A DNA stretch of 64,000 bases from Sthenelais limicola (GCA_942159475.1 OW804095.1:92145740-92209739); one strand, 5' to 3'. Shown: positions 18,476-31,087, counted from the stretch's first letter. Numbers and translations: made by a program. The notes: generated from the sequence alone by a model not told the origin.

Positions 18476-21400
18476 TCAGTCAAGCTCAATCCATTTTACA
18501 GCAAACTGACATACTCTACTCCACGATTTCAATGTGAATCTATTGAGTTCCCCCTTAACCTTCTCATAAACATGAATTAAACAAGTTACGGTCGTCTCCG
18601 ACTGTACATCCACCACGCCATTGTGATACAGTCACATGGTTCAAAGCAGGGCCCCTGATAGCTCGAGAGACCAGAGGCAATGGTGTTGCATGTAATATGC
18701 TCGGGAAAGAAATACCCGATTTGGTTTGCTGTTTTCTCATAGTTGTCATAGTTGTCCACACTTTTGAAGGTGGGAAGAAGGAAAATTCGGTTTTCAATGA
18801 AAAAATCCTAATTTACAATGCTTAAGATTATATTCTCTTGTTGGGTGCAACAAAACTGAACGATAAACGGCCCCTGCTAACATGCCCTCATGTTTGCCAG
18901 TATGAATTATAAGGTAGTTAATGTGTTGTTGGATACTTTCATCCCTGTGATCCTGATCAAAAGTGGTAAAATCAACAAATCCCCATCAAAAGAATCAGCT
19001 TCAGTACTCTGTATTTCGGAGTGGCTTCATATCTTTGGATACCTAAAGTAAGGCCATCCAAGAAGCATGTCACAAGAAGCAATTAATACTGCCAGGCCCG
19101 AAATGTTGGATGGGCCTTCAAATCTGAATAAATATTTTTTTAATATTTTTCAAAAGAATGGTACAACCACAGTTCTTCAAAAATCAACGATATGAATCCA
19201 GTCTGTAAAAATAATAAGTTCCCACCAGTTGTTAGAATCTCCCACAACATCTATCCAAGAAGGTAATTAGACAATTGCACACTGTTGTAGATTACATGAC
19301 GTCCAATATTAAATACTGTATTCAACATAATAAGCGCTAAAAATGTGTTTACATAATCCACCTAGTAGCCATGAAATATGTGTAATTGAAGAGACTGTAA
19401 CATATAATGTGGTTGTAAGATGATGATACCTTGGGCAACTGTACGTGGTAGTAAGTAAAGAAACTCCTGTAAATTATAACATTAACATATGGCTACCGTT
19501 CCTGAAAAAATATTTTTTGGGGACACAATTATATAAAAACTAACAAGGAAAACGGTATGTTTACTGGAATCTGAAATGAAATGAAACCATTGGGAGAGAA
19601 TTTAGCTGAAATAGAGAACAACTTCAACAAGTATAATTCTGGATTCAAAGCAGACAAATGGTGTAATCAGATTTGTATACTGGCAAGGAGAGCTGGAAAT
19701 ATAGTTTCCAGGAATTAATTTTCTCCGAGATGAAAATAAAAAGAAACAAGAAAGCTTCCACTTCGTTCCAGTCAGTGGTTAATATTATGACTTGTTTGCA
19801 GCGGGGGAGGCTGGAAGAAAAGGGTTACAAATAAACATGTACCGGTACTCACATTTTTGGTCTGTTGAAGTGTTGCTACAAGGTGGTCACTCTTGCTTGG
19901 GAAGGCTTAAATAATCCATTGTTCTGGAAGAAAGGAAAAGTACAAGGAATAAACATGGTGCGTTCTCAAGTTCAATAACTTGAGTGTTTTACAATGAAAA
20001 GTTAGAAATTAAATTCTGAAGACACAGCTGTTAACAGTAGGAAACTACTGTAAGCATTAATTAATTAATCTGAGCGACTGTTACAGGTAACAGTCACTGA
20101 TACTTGTTATCTAAGCATGTGGTTGAAAAAGAGTAGGGGCTAAAGGAGAAGGATGGAGGTGGGGAGAGGCAGACATAATGTCAGAGATAGAGACAGGGAG
20201 GGAGACAGGGAAATTGAAAGAAATAGATACGGAGACACAGAGACAGGGAAAGAGGTTACCATTAGGGTAATCATGAAGGGAAGAACAGTGACTGTTGAGC
20301 CACTTTCCCTGATGTTAGAGTCACTTTGGCTGGTTGTCCAGTTTACAGAGTTCATGGGGAGTCAGGCATAAGAGGCAATTTTACTATGACAACACGTTCT
20401 TGCTTATGAAGTAGCATTGAATCTAACATGCAGCTAAAAATGTTCGCGTTCTAAGTACCTTCAATATAAAAGGGGTGGGTGAGGCCAGCGGGAGCTTTCC
20501 CCTGTCAGACACAGTCCCATGAAGAGCAGAGCACAGTTTTTGAATGTCTTCCCTAATATCTGTATATATGTTTCAGCAACTGTTTCTTCATGTAACTAGC
20601 CACAGATATAAATGAAGATATGGAGGCTATGATGTCTACTTACATCAAAAATCGTAGTACTCTTTACATCACTAATTCATTAACTCCATTGGAAATATGA
20701 CTGTTACACATTTAAACTGAAACAGTTAGCTATCAATCAACAGTGTTTACACCAGTCACATGACACAACAACACCACATGGGGGGGGGGGGGAGTATTGC
20801 TTTGTATACCCTGGTTACTTATAAGTTCCTTATGTCTATCTGACTGGAAGGGCCATGTGCCCCTGATAAGGACTGTTTTGGTTTGGGGCATTATCTAAGC
20901 AAGAGTGTCACATGACTGGCTGGAACCGCCTATCCGACCCATATCAGAAGTTGAGAATGATTAATATCATTACGCTGGGCACCCAGCGAGGATACCCGTT
21001 TAAGAGGCAGAAATTCATCACCAGTTTTGTCACACACCTTCAGTTTAACGCAGAGAATTCGCAGAGCTTCAGCTAGGAGTATTTTAAAGATTTTTTTGTG
21101 TTTGAGACTGTTTAATATGTCAACTGACCAACGGTCCTCATCATACCAACCTTCTGGAGGCGGCCATCGGACAGGTTAGGAGAATTTGGTGCACATGGAA
21201 TAACGTTGGAAGGATTAAGCAGGTTTTTTCATGATTTATCTCTGTTTAAGACCCTACAAACTGTTTCTAAATTTGTTTTTATTTCATTTACAGGCCAATA
21301 CATAATTACAATCAATAGTTAGAAAAAGACGCAATTGTCGTTCAACGACGTGTTTCGAGCGTTATAGTGCTTAACGAAAAGAACTTTACGTTTCACAATG

Positions 21401-22294
21401 CTGTGTCCATGCTAGGATTATAGAAGTGTTTAGCTTGCAGGACTAGGGAGTGTTCATTGACCCTACTGGAGGTTCCAAGCTGCTATCCACCCCAGCGAGT
21501 AAACATGTATATATGAGATCAGCTGCTCTATCGATTCCATAAAAGAATGTTTGAAGAATTATAATAGTTTTGTTGCCAAATCTCAAATCCACTATGGGAG
21601 AACGGGTAATGTTTACTTGATGGGTGATGTTTACTTAGGAGATGACATACAATGCAAGTTGGATGAGATTATGATCAGTGTCCCAAGTGACATTGAATAT
21701 AATGTTTCCAGGATGGGCAAAGGAGACACGTCCCCTATTTTGCTGAAGTTTAATGAAAGGAGAGGAAACAATCTGTGCAAGAATAGAAAATCACATTGAA
21801 GAACAAGAATGAAAGGAGCAAAAGCATATACGGTCAAGGAGCAACTTGAGTGGGAGCAATGGGAGATATCCATGTGAGTGTGATAAAGGATCACCAGGAT
21901 ATATTTTGAACAGGAGGAGCCATAATTTTATGAACTCGATTTTCTACCCAACGAGATATCACTCTGTTTTCTATTATACAAGAGGGAAAATTATCATGAG
22001 CGGGGAGGTAATTGGCAGAAAGGGGATGAGATGGGATGAACCAGGAATCTTTAGATGCAAATGGTTATCCCTATTTTAATTGGATAATTTGAGGTAAAAA
22101 GCCAGATGAAATAATTGAGGTTGGTATGTAGAATGTGCATAGAAGTTGTAGTAATAGAACAGATGCTGCATGCATTCAAATGTGTATTGAAATTGTGTGT
22201 ATAGATTGTTTATCAAATGTCAATAATATGGACTTTATTGTTTATTGCCAATATTGTTTATTGCCAATACATGTATATTGAATTATGTGGTCCT
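18476..22294. other. non-coding, low gene content
   Basis: No coding sequence is supported. There is purine-rich simple sequence at about 20140-20260, a G run at 20780-20792, and a 16 bp hairpin 'cgctgggcacccagcg' near 20973. A short ATG frame ending in a donor-like 'cag/gttagg' at 21117-21176 is discussed as a finding. Confidence 0.45.
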
Positions 22295-22298
22295 TTAA

Positions 22299-22862
22299 CC
22301 CATTGAGGACGGGCTGATGCCTCAAGGTATCAACATCAAAATGGCTCAGGGGACGGGCTGATGCCTCAAGGCATCACACATTAATTTGGCTCAGGGGACG
22401 GGGTGATGCCTCAAGGCATCAATTTTTTTTATAAATTGAAGGGGGCATAACTTAATGAAAAATGAACGGATTTTGATGAAATTTAAAATATATGTATACA
22501 AACACAATAGAAATATTTTTATAGGTATGTTGTCATGGAGATAATAATGATGACGTCATAACTAACATACGTAAATGCTGGAAAGTTAATTTGGAGCAAG
22601 GTTGCCGCCATATTGCACCCAATTGATACCCATTATTTTAATTATTGAAGACCAAATTCTAGAAATCATGAAAAAATATGATCAATAATTGTTTACACCT
22701 ATGAAACGATGTACATATGACACATATTTTTGAAGAAAATATTCTTAAAGTGTTTTTAAACCCTAAACCTCATGTTAAACACCCGTCCTGAAGCCCAAAA
22801 AGGGGGAAAAGGGCCCCGTCAGCCAGGCAAAATATGTGTAAACTGCCCCCATCTTGAATGGG
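22299..22862 (+). mobile_element. TTAA-type MITE, copy 1 (triple-hairpin family)
   Basis: 564 bp flanked by TTAA on both sides (22295-22298 and 22863-22866). Terminal inverted repeats begin CCCATT and end AATGGG. Near the left end are three hairpins of the form TGATGCCT-CA-AGGCATCA at 22315-22332 (one G:T wobble), 22359-22376 and 22404-22421. The interior contains 'atgacgtcat' and the right end a 'cccaaaaagggggaaaagggcccc' block. TTAA target sites and CCC/GGG termini point to the piggyBac (or Kolobok) group. There is no transposase. Confidence 0.88.
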
Positions 22863-22866
22863 TTAA

Positions 22867-23507
22867 ATTTGTTTTACTTAGATTACTTTGTATGACATAT
22901 TTTGAGAGTTTTGTTTATTTTGAGATTGATTTGTATGATCTATTTTGAATATGATTAGAGATCAATTATGTGAAGAATGATAATTCTGTACTGGAAATGA
23001 TGGATTGGATTCATGTTTTGTCTATTTTGAGCAGGTGTATCAAGCTATGTAGACTCCTCAAGAATTTAATAAATGTAAAATTGTGTATGTTGGGGGGGGG
23101 GGGGGGAAATACTGCAAATTCAGCGAAATAATTTCTGGCACCGTGAATTTTTTTTCTCTATTTCACATTTCAGTTCTATGATATAGAGGCACACAACTGC
23201 GAATTTTCAGCCCCGAAACTGTTTTGAAATGCCCTACTGTTACGTAATGTTATGTAACGCGCTGGGCCCCCTACCGGACAGTAGACAAAGCAGCAGGGCA
23301 TGGCTGGTTATGCTAATTAGTTGCACCGCGTGACCTTTGTTAAAATAAACAGTTAGGTTGGTCAGTCATCTGATCAAGCCATGTTACATGCTAGCTCCTT
23401 GTTATTTGTCTTATTAATTAGCGTAAGTGTTAGTGTTAGTCTAAGGGCTAATTGATTATCAATTAGCCGCAGCATATAAGTCATTGTCATCGATACCTTG
23501 TTCTCTG
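22867..23507. other. non-coding spacer between MITE copies
   Basis: AT-rich sequence with a G run at about 23091-23106. No gene or repeat structure is recognised. Confidence 0.4.
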
Positions 23508-23511
23508 TTAA

Positions 23512-24196
23512 CCCATTGAGGGCGGGCTGATGCCTCAAGGCATCAACATCAAAATGGCTCAGTGGACGGGCTGATGCCTCAAGGCATCACACATAATTTG
23601 GCCCAGGGGACGGGGTGATGCCTCAAGGCATCAATTTTTTATATAAATTGAAGTGGGCATAACTTAATAAAAAATGAACAGATTTTGATGAAATTTGAAA
23701 TATATGGAGACAATAATGATGACGTCATAACTAACATATGTAAATGCTGGAAAGTGAATTTGGAGCAAGGTTGCCCCCATATTGCACCCAATTGAGACCC
23801 ATTATTTTAATTATTGAAGACCAAATTCTAGAAATTATGAAAAAATATGATCAATAACTGTTTACACCTATTAAACAATGATGACGTCATAACTAACATA
23901 TGTAAATGCTGGAAAGTGAATTTGGAGCAAGGTTGCCCCCATATTGCACCCAATTGAGACCCATTATTTTAATTATTGAAAACCAAATTCTAGAAATTAT
24001 GAAAAAATATGATCAATAACTGTTTACACCTATTAAACAATGTACATATGACACATATTATTTGAAGAAAATATTCTTAAAGTGTTTTCAAACCCTAAAC
24101 CTCATGTTAAACACCCGTCCTGAAGCCCAAAAAGGGGGAAAAGGGCCCCCGTCCACCAGGCAAAAATATGTGTAAACTGCCCCCGCCCTGAATGGG
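23512..24196 (+). mobile_element. TTAA-type MITE, copy 2, with internal 162 bp duplication
   Basis: Same family and orientation as the element at 22299, flanked by TTAA at 23508-23511 and 24197-24200. The three hairpins are present. The block 23716-23877 is repeated at 23878-24039 with about one difference, which makes this copy longer (685 bp). It lacks the 'acaaacacaatagaaatattt' segment of copy 1. Confidence 0.88.
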
Positions 24197-25387
24197 TTAA
24201 GGAATACCAAGACTTATAACTGGTGGAGAACTGCTGATCAAAACACTGAAATTTAGACGACTTTTGCACGATAATGCAATGTCAAAGTTTGAACTGTTCG
24301 ATGAGGCAGTGGCCAACTTGGCCGAGCAAAAGGCCCACCTGCCAACGGTGACCACTCAGAGACAAGCAATGCAGCGCGAAAGTTTATAGCTGCACAGTAT
24401 TCCAGTTACTTCATTCTTATGGAAAGTCTGACGTAAATAGGTGGGCGTAAAAGATGCTGGTGTAAATTTAATTGGAAACCCTTTTTTCTGGGAAATTGCT
24501 AAAAAACATAGTGCAATGGCAATCTCTCTAGCGTTTTCGGAGGAGATGCGGAGAATTACACTTTTCTCTAAAAGAATTAATATTATAGATAATCATGCGT
24601 GACCATCCAAAATACAGGTTATAGACACTCTGGCTGGAAAACCGAATGATGCTCTATTAGGAAAATTAAGTGGGGTCTCGACTGGCTGCGATAAGCTCTG
24701 GGGTAAGCCTTGCAATAGAAAAACAGGAAATAATATTCAAGCACAGTTCATGTGCAGACCAACCGTAGCAGTGGAGACCTGTTCTGCAATTGTAAATTGT
24801 ATCTGCAGTTGAACTGCGTCTAGAACTGTGAGTTTCTTGTGCTGCGACTGTCACAAGAATCTTTCAGCATGTTGAATATTTTTTGCGACTGAAGCACCTC
24901 TGCGATGTGATAAGAACTCTACCGCAAGGGTTGCGATTGGAATTTGCAATGGAGACTGTTCTGAGATTAAAATTCCTAATGACATGACATGTATTTGCTA
25001 GTATTTGTTAATCCACATGAAAACATGCTGTCAAAAACGGTTCGTTTTTTGCTAAGCCTGGCCCTATACATACCAAGTGTGGAGGCTAAAATGCTTGGAA
25101 ATAAGCTAATAATTGACCATCGATTAAATATGACAGCAAAAAGTTTAAGTTTAGCATAAATTTCATGTAAAATATACAAGAATTATTATGAAAAAAGAAT
25201 TTGAATCGCTCAGAAACCAGTTTTATTTTTTCGCCAGCTAAGCCACGGGTGGGGGAGTAGCCTTGACGATTTAATTCGGATTTTGATTGACAGGTTGAGA
25301 CAGGCCATGCCCTGCTGACCTGTGAGTCCATGCGAAGATTTTGATTGACAGGCATTTAGGAGGCGCCGGGTTGACTGAGCGGCAGGA

Positions 25388-25510
25388 GGCGCTGGGGTGT
25401 TAGCCAATGTCAGTCTATGAGAACCCTTCTCACACCCTTGACTACACACCCTGGGAAGGCACTGGGGTGTTAGCCAATGAGAACCCTTCTCACCCTTGAC
25501 TACACACCCT
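25388..25510. repeat. about 70 bp tandem duplication
   Basis: 'gc.ctggggtgttagccaatg' and the following 'gagaacccttctcac...cttgactacacaccct' occur twice in a row with small indels, starting near 25388 and 25458. Confidence 0.75.
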
Positions 25511-25835
25511 TGACGAAAAGCGCCCAAAAGATGGCAGCACAGTTGCCGTCGAGGTAACTCTCCTGAGGGTTGGCGCAGGCGCCCCAGACCTCTACGGTCG
25601 GGGCAAGGATAGTACTGGATCTCACCTATATCGCATTTAACTTTTTAAAAACACATGTGATGAACAATTCCAGTCCCAGAATACGAATCCCCCTCCTCTA
25701 AGCCTAGTGCTAGTATAAGTCCATTGTCCGTATGACTGTAGAATAAACGATTTCGGCCACTTTTCACCACTATGCATGGGTTGGCCCTACTCATTTCTGT
25801 ACTAGAATGAAGACTGCCACTACCGACCAGGCAGA

Positions 25836-25874
25836 TGGCCCAGTCGGTATGACCGCTTGCCTGGGTCTCACAGG
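25836..25874 (+). other. tRNA-derived SINE promoter-like segment
   Basis: 'tggcccagtcgg' at 25836-25847 fits the pol III A-box consensus TRGCNNAGYNGG. About 16 bases later 'ggtctcacagg' resembles a degenerate B box. The distance is short and no tRNA cloverleaf can be drawn, so this is at best a SINE remnant. Confidence 0.3.
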
Positions 25875-26225
25875 ATTATTTTTTTCATCTCTGAGTCGCG
25901 TAGATGCTATGTCATTCTACGCGACAGGTAGGGCGGGTGGGTTTGATGATTTGTGGTGATGGGAAAGGCAGGAGAAACAAGATATCCATATAATGCTTTA
26001 ACCTGTGCCAACAATAATACAAAAACGGCCTAAACATGTCTAAAATTATATTCGCAAGGCGCCGACTCACAGCTGCCACTCACTGGACCCCCCACTAATT
26101 GCCTGACTGACGGAATTAGACCACAAACTAAGTGCATCGCATCCACAGCCGCAGTCAGAAGGTTATAAATCTAGCGCTTAAACGACTTTGCACCTTGAAC
26201 TGGCTTTTAAAATAGTGATACTATA

Positions 26226-27950
26226 CAGTGTTCCCGAAAAGACGTCGGCTGGTCGGCAATAGCCGACGTAAAATCTCCGTGGCCAACGTCAGCTCCTTTC
26301 ACGTCGGCCACTTTGGCCGACATCGACGTCACCTCTGATGAAATATTTGATTTGATATGAAAAGGATTAATGTTGTTATTGCCTAGCTACATACATGCTG
26401 ATGAAGCCGATTGTAGTCTTGTTTTGAAATACTTTGCAAAATATTTTAATCATATTTTGAAAACATTCTTTGTTTTAAATGATTCTTGACAAGATTGACA
26501 AGCTCGTCAATATGTATGTGTAATGGAGGCTCTTTACAAAAAAATGTGTTTGCTGGGAGTGCTTAATTGAAACTCCTATTAATAACCTTGATAGCAGAAA
26601 TCTGTCAACGAGGAGTCATGCAAAGGGTAGGAGAAACCTTATTGTCCTAAACACAAAGTCCTCCAAGATTATGAACTCGCCTATATACAAATGTCAAAAG
26701 AGATGGAATGAGCTAGATATTGAAGCTCACAAAATTGAGGATAAAATAACCTTTAAACAATACACAGACAGGTTGCTCTTCCCCTTTTCACCCTAGTAAT
26801 CACACCATTAATGGTAACAAATTGGTTCCCCACGTAGCTTAAAATCCCTCTAACCCTTACACCAAATCCTTCCCTAGACTTATTGATTTTATAATACTAT
26901 GCTATCGCCTGGTTGACCGTACCCTTCTTATCTGAATGAGTACCTTTGGTTGATGGGAGTGCCACTTGTTTTAGTGCCTTCCTCTTCCACTGGGCCTCAC
27001 TTCAGACCTTCTAACTTTAACTGGGGCTACTGCCTTCTCTACTGCCTTCTCGCTATTCGTCTACTATTATAAAACTTCTTGTCTGCATTAATACACTTGA
27101 ATAATGCTGAAAACTTAAGAAACTGAAGACTAGCAGCATTGTGAATGTTAACTCACTTTATATACGTACAGTGATAATACTTGCGAATGTTAACTCACTT
27201 TATATACCTGACCGCGCCTCAGACAACTCATGTCTCATATTTATTTATTATCTCATCAACACATTTCATACACCTTCTGCGTCATTTGTTAGACACTAGA
27301 ATTCAAATTAAATTTATTTCATGTTAATGTTGATACCATGTTATTAAGATCAATCAAGAACGGGCACTCGGCGGAAGAACTGCATAAACTCTGTTTATAT
27401 AGACAGCTGAATAACCTTGTTGTATTAAGATCAAGACACAATAAAGAATTCTTGAATTGAATTGAATTGATGAATCTAGGATATATAGCACTCACTCACT
27501 TTTGCTAAATTCATAAAAGGGGGCATTCTCCTTATCTTTTGTAATTTGCATATTTTACATATTCATTATACATGACTTTAATTTGCATGTAGGGCCCACA
27601 CAAGATAATGAGTGATCTTTGGTTAAAGTAAAATATTTTCCCTTTGCAGTTCATCCAAATTTTTGTGAATAATATTTATTATGGAAATCAAACTGGGAAA
27701 ATAATGTTGCTTACCAGATAATGTTTAACCCCCAAAATACTTAAAATGCACCAGAGAACCAGCAAAACCTCTTAGCTTCTGGGGCCCTAGGCAGGCCCCA
27801 GACCCACGCCTGGTGTTGTGAAATAAGATTTCGGCCATAGGTGTTTTTTCATGAGAATTTGCAGGTAACACTACAATTTTTTTGTAGGTAAAAAATGGCC
27901 TGCGTCAGTGACAAATGGCCGGCTTCACTAAAAAGTTTTCGGGAACACTG
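26226..27950. mobile_element. 1.7 kb TIR DNA element (hAT-like ends)
   Basis: The left end CAGTGTTCCCGAAAA at 26226 is repeated as its exact reverse complement ending at 27950. CTATA lies immediately outside both ends. CAGTGTT-type termini resemble hAT elements, but those make 8 bp duplications and only 5 bp match here. Subterminal GC-rich motifs related to 'gtcggccactttggccgac' occur just inside the left end, and related 'ggccggcttc' inside the right. There is no transposase; the interior carries a LINE tail. Confidence 0.75.
26530..27470 (+). mobile_element. LINE 3' fragment nested in the TIR element
   Basis: The frame through 26563-26793, ending at a TAG (26794-26796), reads as the C-terminus of a LINE ORF2 ('NNLDSRNLSTRSHAKGRRN', 'KCQKRWNELDIEA'). 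It is similar in pattern to the LINE end at about 7640-7868 but belongs to another family. A 3' UTR follows, with an AATAAA-like signal and a TTGAA-repeat tail near 27450-27470, typical of CR1/L2-like elements. A 42 bp tandem duplication ('gaatgttaactcac', 27143 and 27185) lies in the UTR. Confidence 0.72.
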
Positions 27951-29379
27951 CTATAATAGGCGTGGCCATGTTTATCTTACAGAGGAAAATCGAAAATCCA
28001 TGATCCACACCACCAACAATTTTGTCTATATATGATTCTCCATATATGATTCTCCTCCCCAAACGGAAACCATAAATGCTATAGCATCAAGCTTCACTTG
28101 GCAATAGCATAATACGGATCCTCTGATGCAGATGAAGAGAAACCATAAACATGCCAACTACATTACCACAGACGAATTTGTGCGATCCTGACTGCATTAT
28201 CAATATCATTTGGAAATCATCAAGGCACTGGCCACAAGGGACCATCTCCCCACAACGCAAAGGCTAAAATCCTGGGGGATGAATCCTCCTCTCTACATCT
28301 AAATCCCTCACATAGCGCGGCTGTGCCCGAACCCGAGATGTAGGGTACATTATTGATTTCTTCAGTACACCAAACTTGTGTGAATACAAGTGTAAATTAT
28401 AAATTCATATGCAGGCAATAGATCTAAATGACACCTTCTTTATTAAGAAGAGTGTCAGGAAGTGAGAAAAGGTACATTTGGCAGCTTTACACATTTGAGG
28501 AAATTCTGAAATTAGGCTGAAAATGATAAATACTAGGTATATCTGAGTATATTTGGAATCGGGTTGATTTTAAAAATCTGTTCGTTTATATGTTGTTGAT
28601 TGAACCTAATTATGTCTTAAATGTGGGCTATTTGAGAGTGTGAAAGGGAATTGTACATTCCCCATTTTAAATGATAGGTGAATGGCAATTTTCGTATCAA
28701 ACAGAGGATCATTTACAAACAAAAAAAACATAACCAGTCAAAACGTCAGACATTTTTTCTGTGTGGTGTATTCATTCCAACTCAATCCCAAAGCCTCCAA
28801 GATATAATAATATTAAAGGATTTTGGCCTGTTTAACTTAAAGCTGCATTCTCAGCTATTATGCCTAAAAACATTTTACCAAATTTACTCATATATAATGA
28901 CGTATAGGACTGAATTCATCAATATTCTGCTGCCATTAGATGGTTATACAAGTAGCGACAGTTGACTGAATACAGCTGCCGGTGAGCGATAATAAGAATG
29001 GATTCGGGCGGGTCCTCCAAATACAAATAAGGACGTTTTAGAAGCCCTGTAGCAAAAACAACTTGATGTATTCCTCCAAACTTTTGGTAAAATGACTTTT
29101 AGATGGGTTGGAAAAGAATGGAAGAAAACATAGAAAATGTTTTGCTTTTTACTGACGTTAACTGAGATTATTTTTCTAAATTTGAGAAAAAATCATGAAA
29201 AATGTCCTTCAGTTGCAGATTCCAAATCTTTTATTCTAGAGCAGAAGACAATTGTTGTCTGGCCAATCATACTTGATTGTTTGGATTTTGATTTTGAGAG
29301 AAAGAGGTAGCTGTACCCAAAAGAGTGATTTTCGTTCCGGATTGTGGGCACTACTTTTTGACAACATATTTCAATTGCT

Positions 29380-29610
29380 AATACCCTATATCATAATATG
29401 CCAAAAGTTCTCCAGTTTTTGAGAAATTCAGCATAGATTCATTTTTAATAGCCCAGGTGCAGAATATCATGCTATTTGGGGAACCTTGCAATTTTGGTCA
29501 TACCAATGTTTTTTAATTGTTTCTTAATCTCCCGAATCTCCTGATTCTGAATCTGCCAATTTCTATTTTGTAACCACTGAGGAATTTTAGTTTTCCACGT
29601 TAGAAAAAAA
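29380..29610 (+). repeat. interspersed repeat copy (partner at 47140-47300)
   Basis: Shared blocks with the reverse complement of 47140-47300 include 'ggtcataccaatgtttt', 'gaatctgccaa' and 'tgtaacc'. Class unknown. Confidence 0.6.
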
Positions 29611-29995
29611 AGTAAAAATAAATAAAATTAATCAATAAAAATATTAAATAAAGAATATTTACTAGAAAAGCAGCCCAAGGTAGGCAGCCCAAGGTAGGCA
29701 GAGTGCTCGATTCCAGAGCAAATTGAAGGACCTTTCCTCTGGTATTAATCATAAGAGTAGGCATCATTGGGAAGGTTAAGTAAAACGGCCCGACGGCCCG
29801 AAAAACGGCCTGGCATAAGGAAGCAAGGGTAGAACTGATAAGTGAAGTGGCTTCTGCAGGCCTGAAATTAAGGGCATGATCAACTATGCAGTTTTTGCCA
29901 TTATACCACGATCGGGGTTTGTACACGCTGCAAATGAGTGAATACCTGCTATTGTGTTTTGTTGAATGGATCCACGTGTGAAAAAATATTACTCC

Positions 29996-30029
29996 TTTTT
30001 TTCGACCAGGGATCCCTGGTCGAAAAAAA
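29996..30029. repeat. perfect 34 bp palindrome
   Basis: Seven T, then CGACCAGGGA followed directly by its complement TCCCTGGTCG, then seven A. There is no spacer and no mismatch. Confidence 0.95.
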
Positions 30030-30525
30030 CTCGTGACCATCGTGTACAGTAAGTCAGAAACCAACCTCGTTACATCCTATCATATTCTGTTTGTCATTTG
30101 CTTTAAAATGGTCGCACAGTCCTCACACTGCGCTCATTTTACAGCAAATTGTATTTCCTTTAATCTGAAGAAATACAAAAAAAAATATAACGTTCCTTTG
30201 CAATGAACTGCTCGAAATCATTTTATAGCAATGAATATTGTTTTTATTGCATTAGTCATTAATGTTATCATTAAAATAAGATGCCCTTAATATTTTGTCG
30301 GCATGTTGATGGGGTTTATTTACCCCATTCGACTGCAGACGGAATCAAGGATAACATCCTGAAACCGGTATCTGGTGTGCCTTTAGGCACAAAATTGCTT
30401 CCAGCTGCAATGCAATGCATATGACTACACTTTTACTCCCAGTGAAGGCAGGAACACATCAAAACCAAATGTTCCTCCCCCAAAAGTACTTGTTATCCAG
30501 TAGAAAAATATGCACCACCAGCTAA

Positions 30526-31087
30526 CCCATTCAAGGCGGGGGCAGTTTACACATATTTTGCCTGGCTGACGGGGGCCCTTTCCCCCTTTTTGGGCTTCAG
30601 ATTCAGTCTAACATGAGGATTAGGGTTTAAAAACACTTTAAGAATATTTTCTTCAGATAATATGTATTGTATGTACATCGTTTAATAGATGTAAACAGCT
30701 ATTGATAATATTTTACCATAATTTCTAGAATTTGGTCTTCAATAATTGAAATAATGGGTGCCAATTGGGCGCAATATGGCAGCAACCTTGCTCAAAATTC
30801 ACTTTCCAGCATTTACATATTTTAGTTATGATGTCATCATTATTGTCTCCATGACAACATACCTATAAAAATATTTCTAATGTGTTAGTATACATATATT
30901 TTAAATTTCAGCAAAATCTGTTCATTTTTCATTAAGTTATGCCCCCTTCAATTTATATAAAAAATGAATGCCTTGAGGCATTCACCCTCCCCCAAGGCCA
31001 ACTTGCATTAAATGCTTTGAGGCATTCATCAGCCCCCTAGGCCAACTTGCAATGAATGCCTTGAGGCATTCTCCCGCCCTGAATGGG
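30526..31087 (-). mobile_element. TTAA-type MITE, copy 3 (inverted, diverged)
   Basis: The same family as the elements at 22299 and 23512 but in reverse orientation. It is 562 bp and flanked by CTAA on both sides (30522-30525 and 31088-31091), a known minor variant of the TTAA target. The three hairpins near its right end read GAATGCCT-TG-AGGCATTC, with two base pairs changed relative to the other copies. Confidence 0.88.

Larger units (their letters stand above)
24201..26225. other. non-coding, with small repeats
   Basis: No coding sequence is supported. It contains a short tandem duplication (25388-25510) and a SINE promoter-like segment (25836-25874), annotated separately. Confidence 0.45.
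27951..30525. other. non-coding, with dispersed repeats
   Basis: No coding sequence is supported. 29380-29610 is similar to the reverse complement of 47140-47300, and about 28450-28520 resembles about 62490-62570, so these are old interspersed repeats of unknown class. A perfect 34 bp palindrome lies at 29996-30029. Confidence 0.45.

Noticed and set aside
22299..24196. CRISPR-like array from the regularly spaced palindromes
   Set aside because: Only three units, repeated spacers, eukaryotic context and TTAA-flanked transposon ends; it is a MITE feature.
29600..30064. 154-codon minus-strand open frame
   Set aside because: No recognisable motif; it spans a dispersed repeat and the palindrome, and has no codon pattern suggesting a gene.
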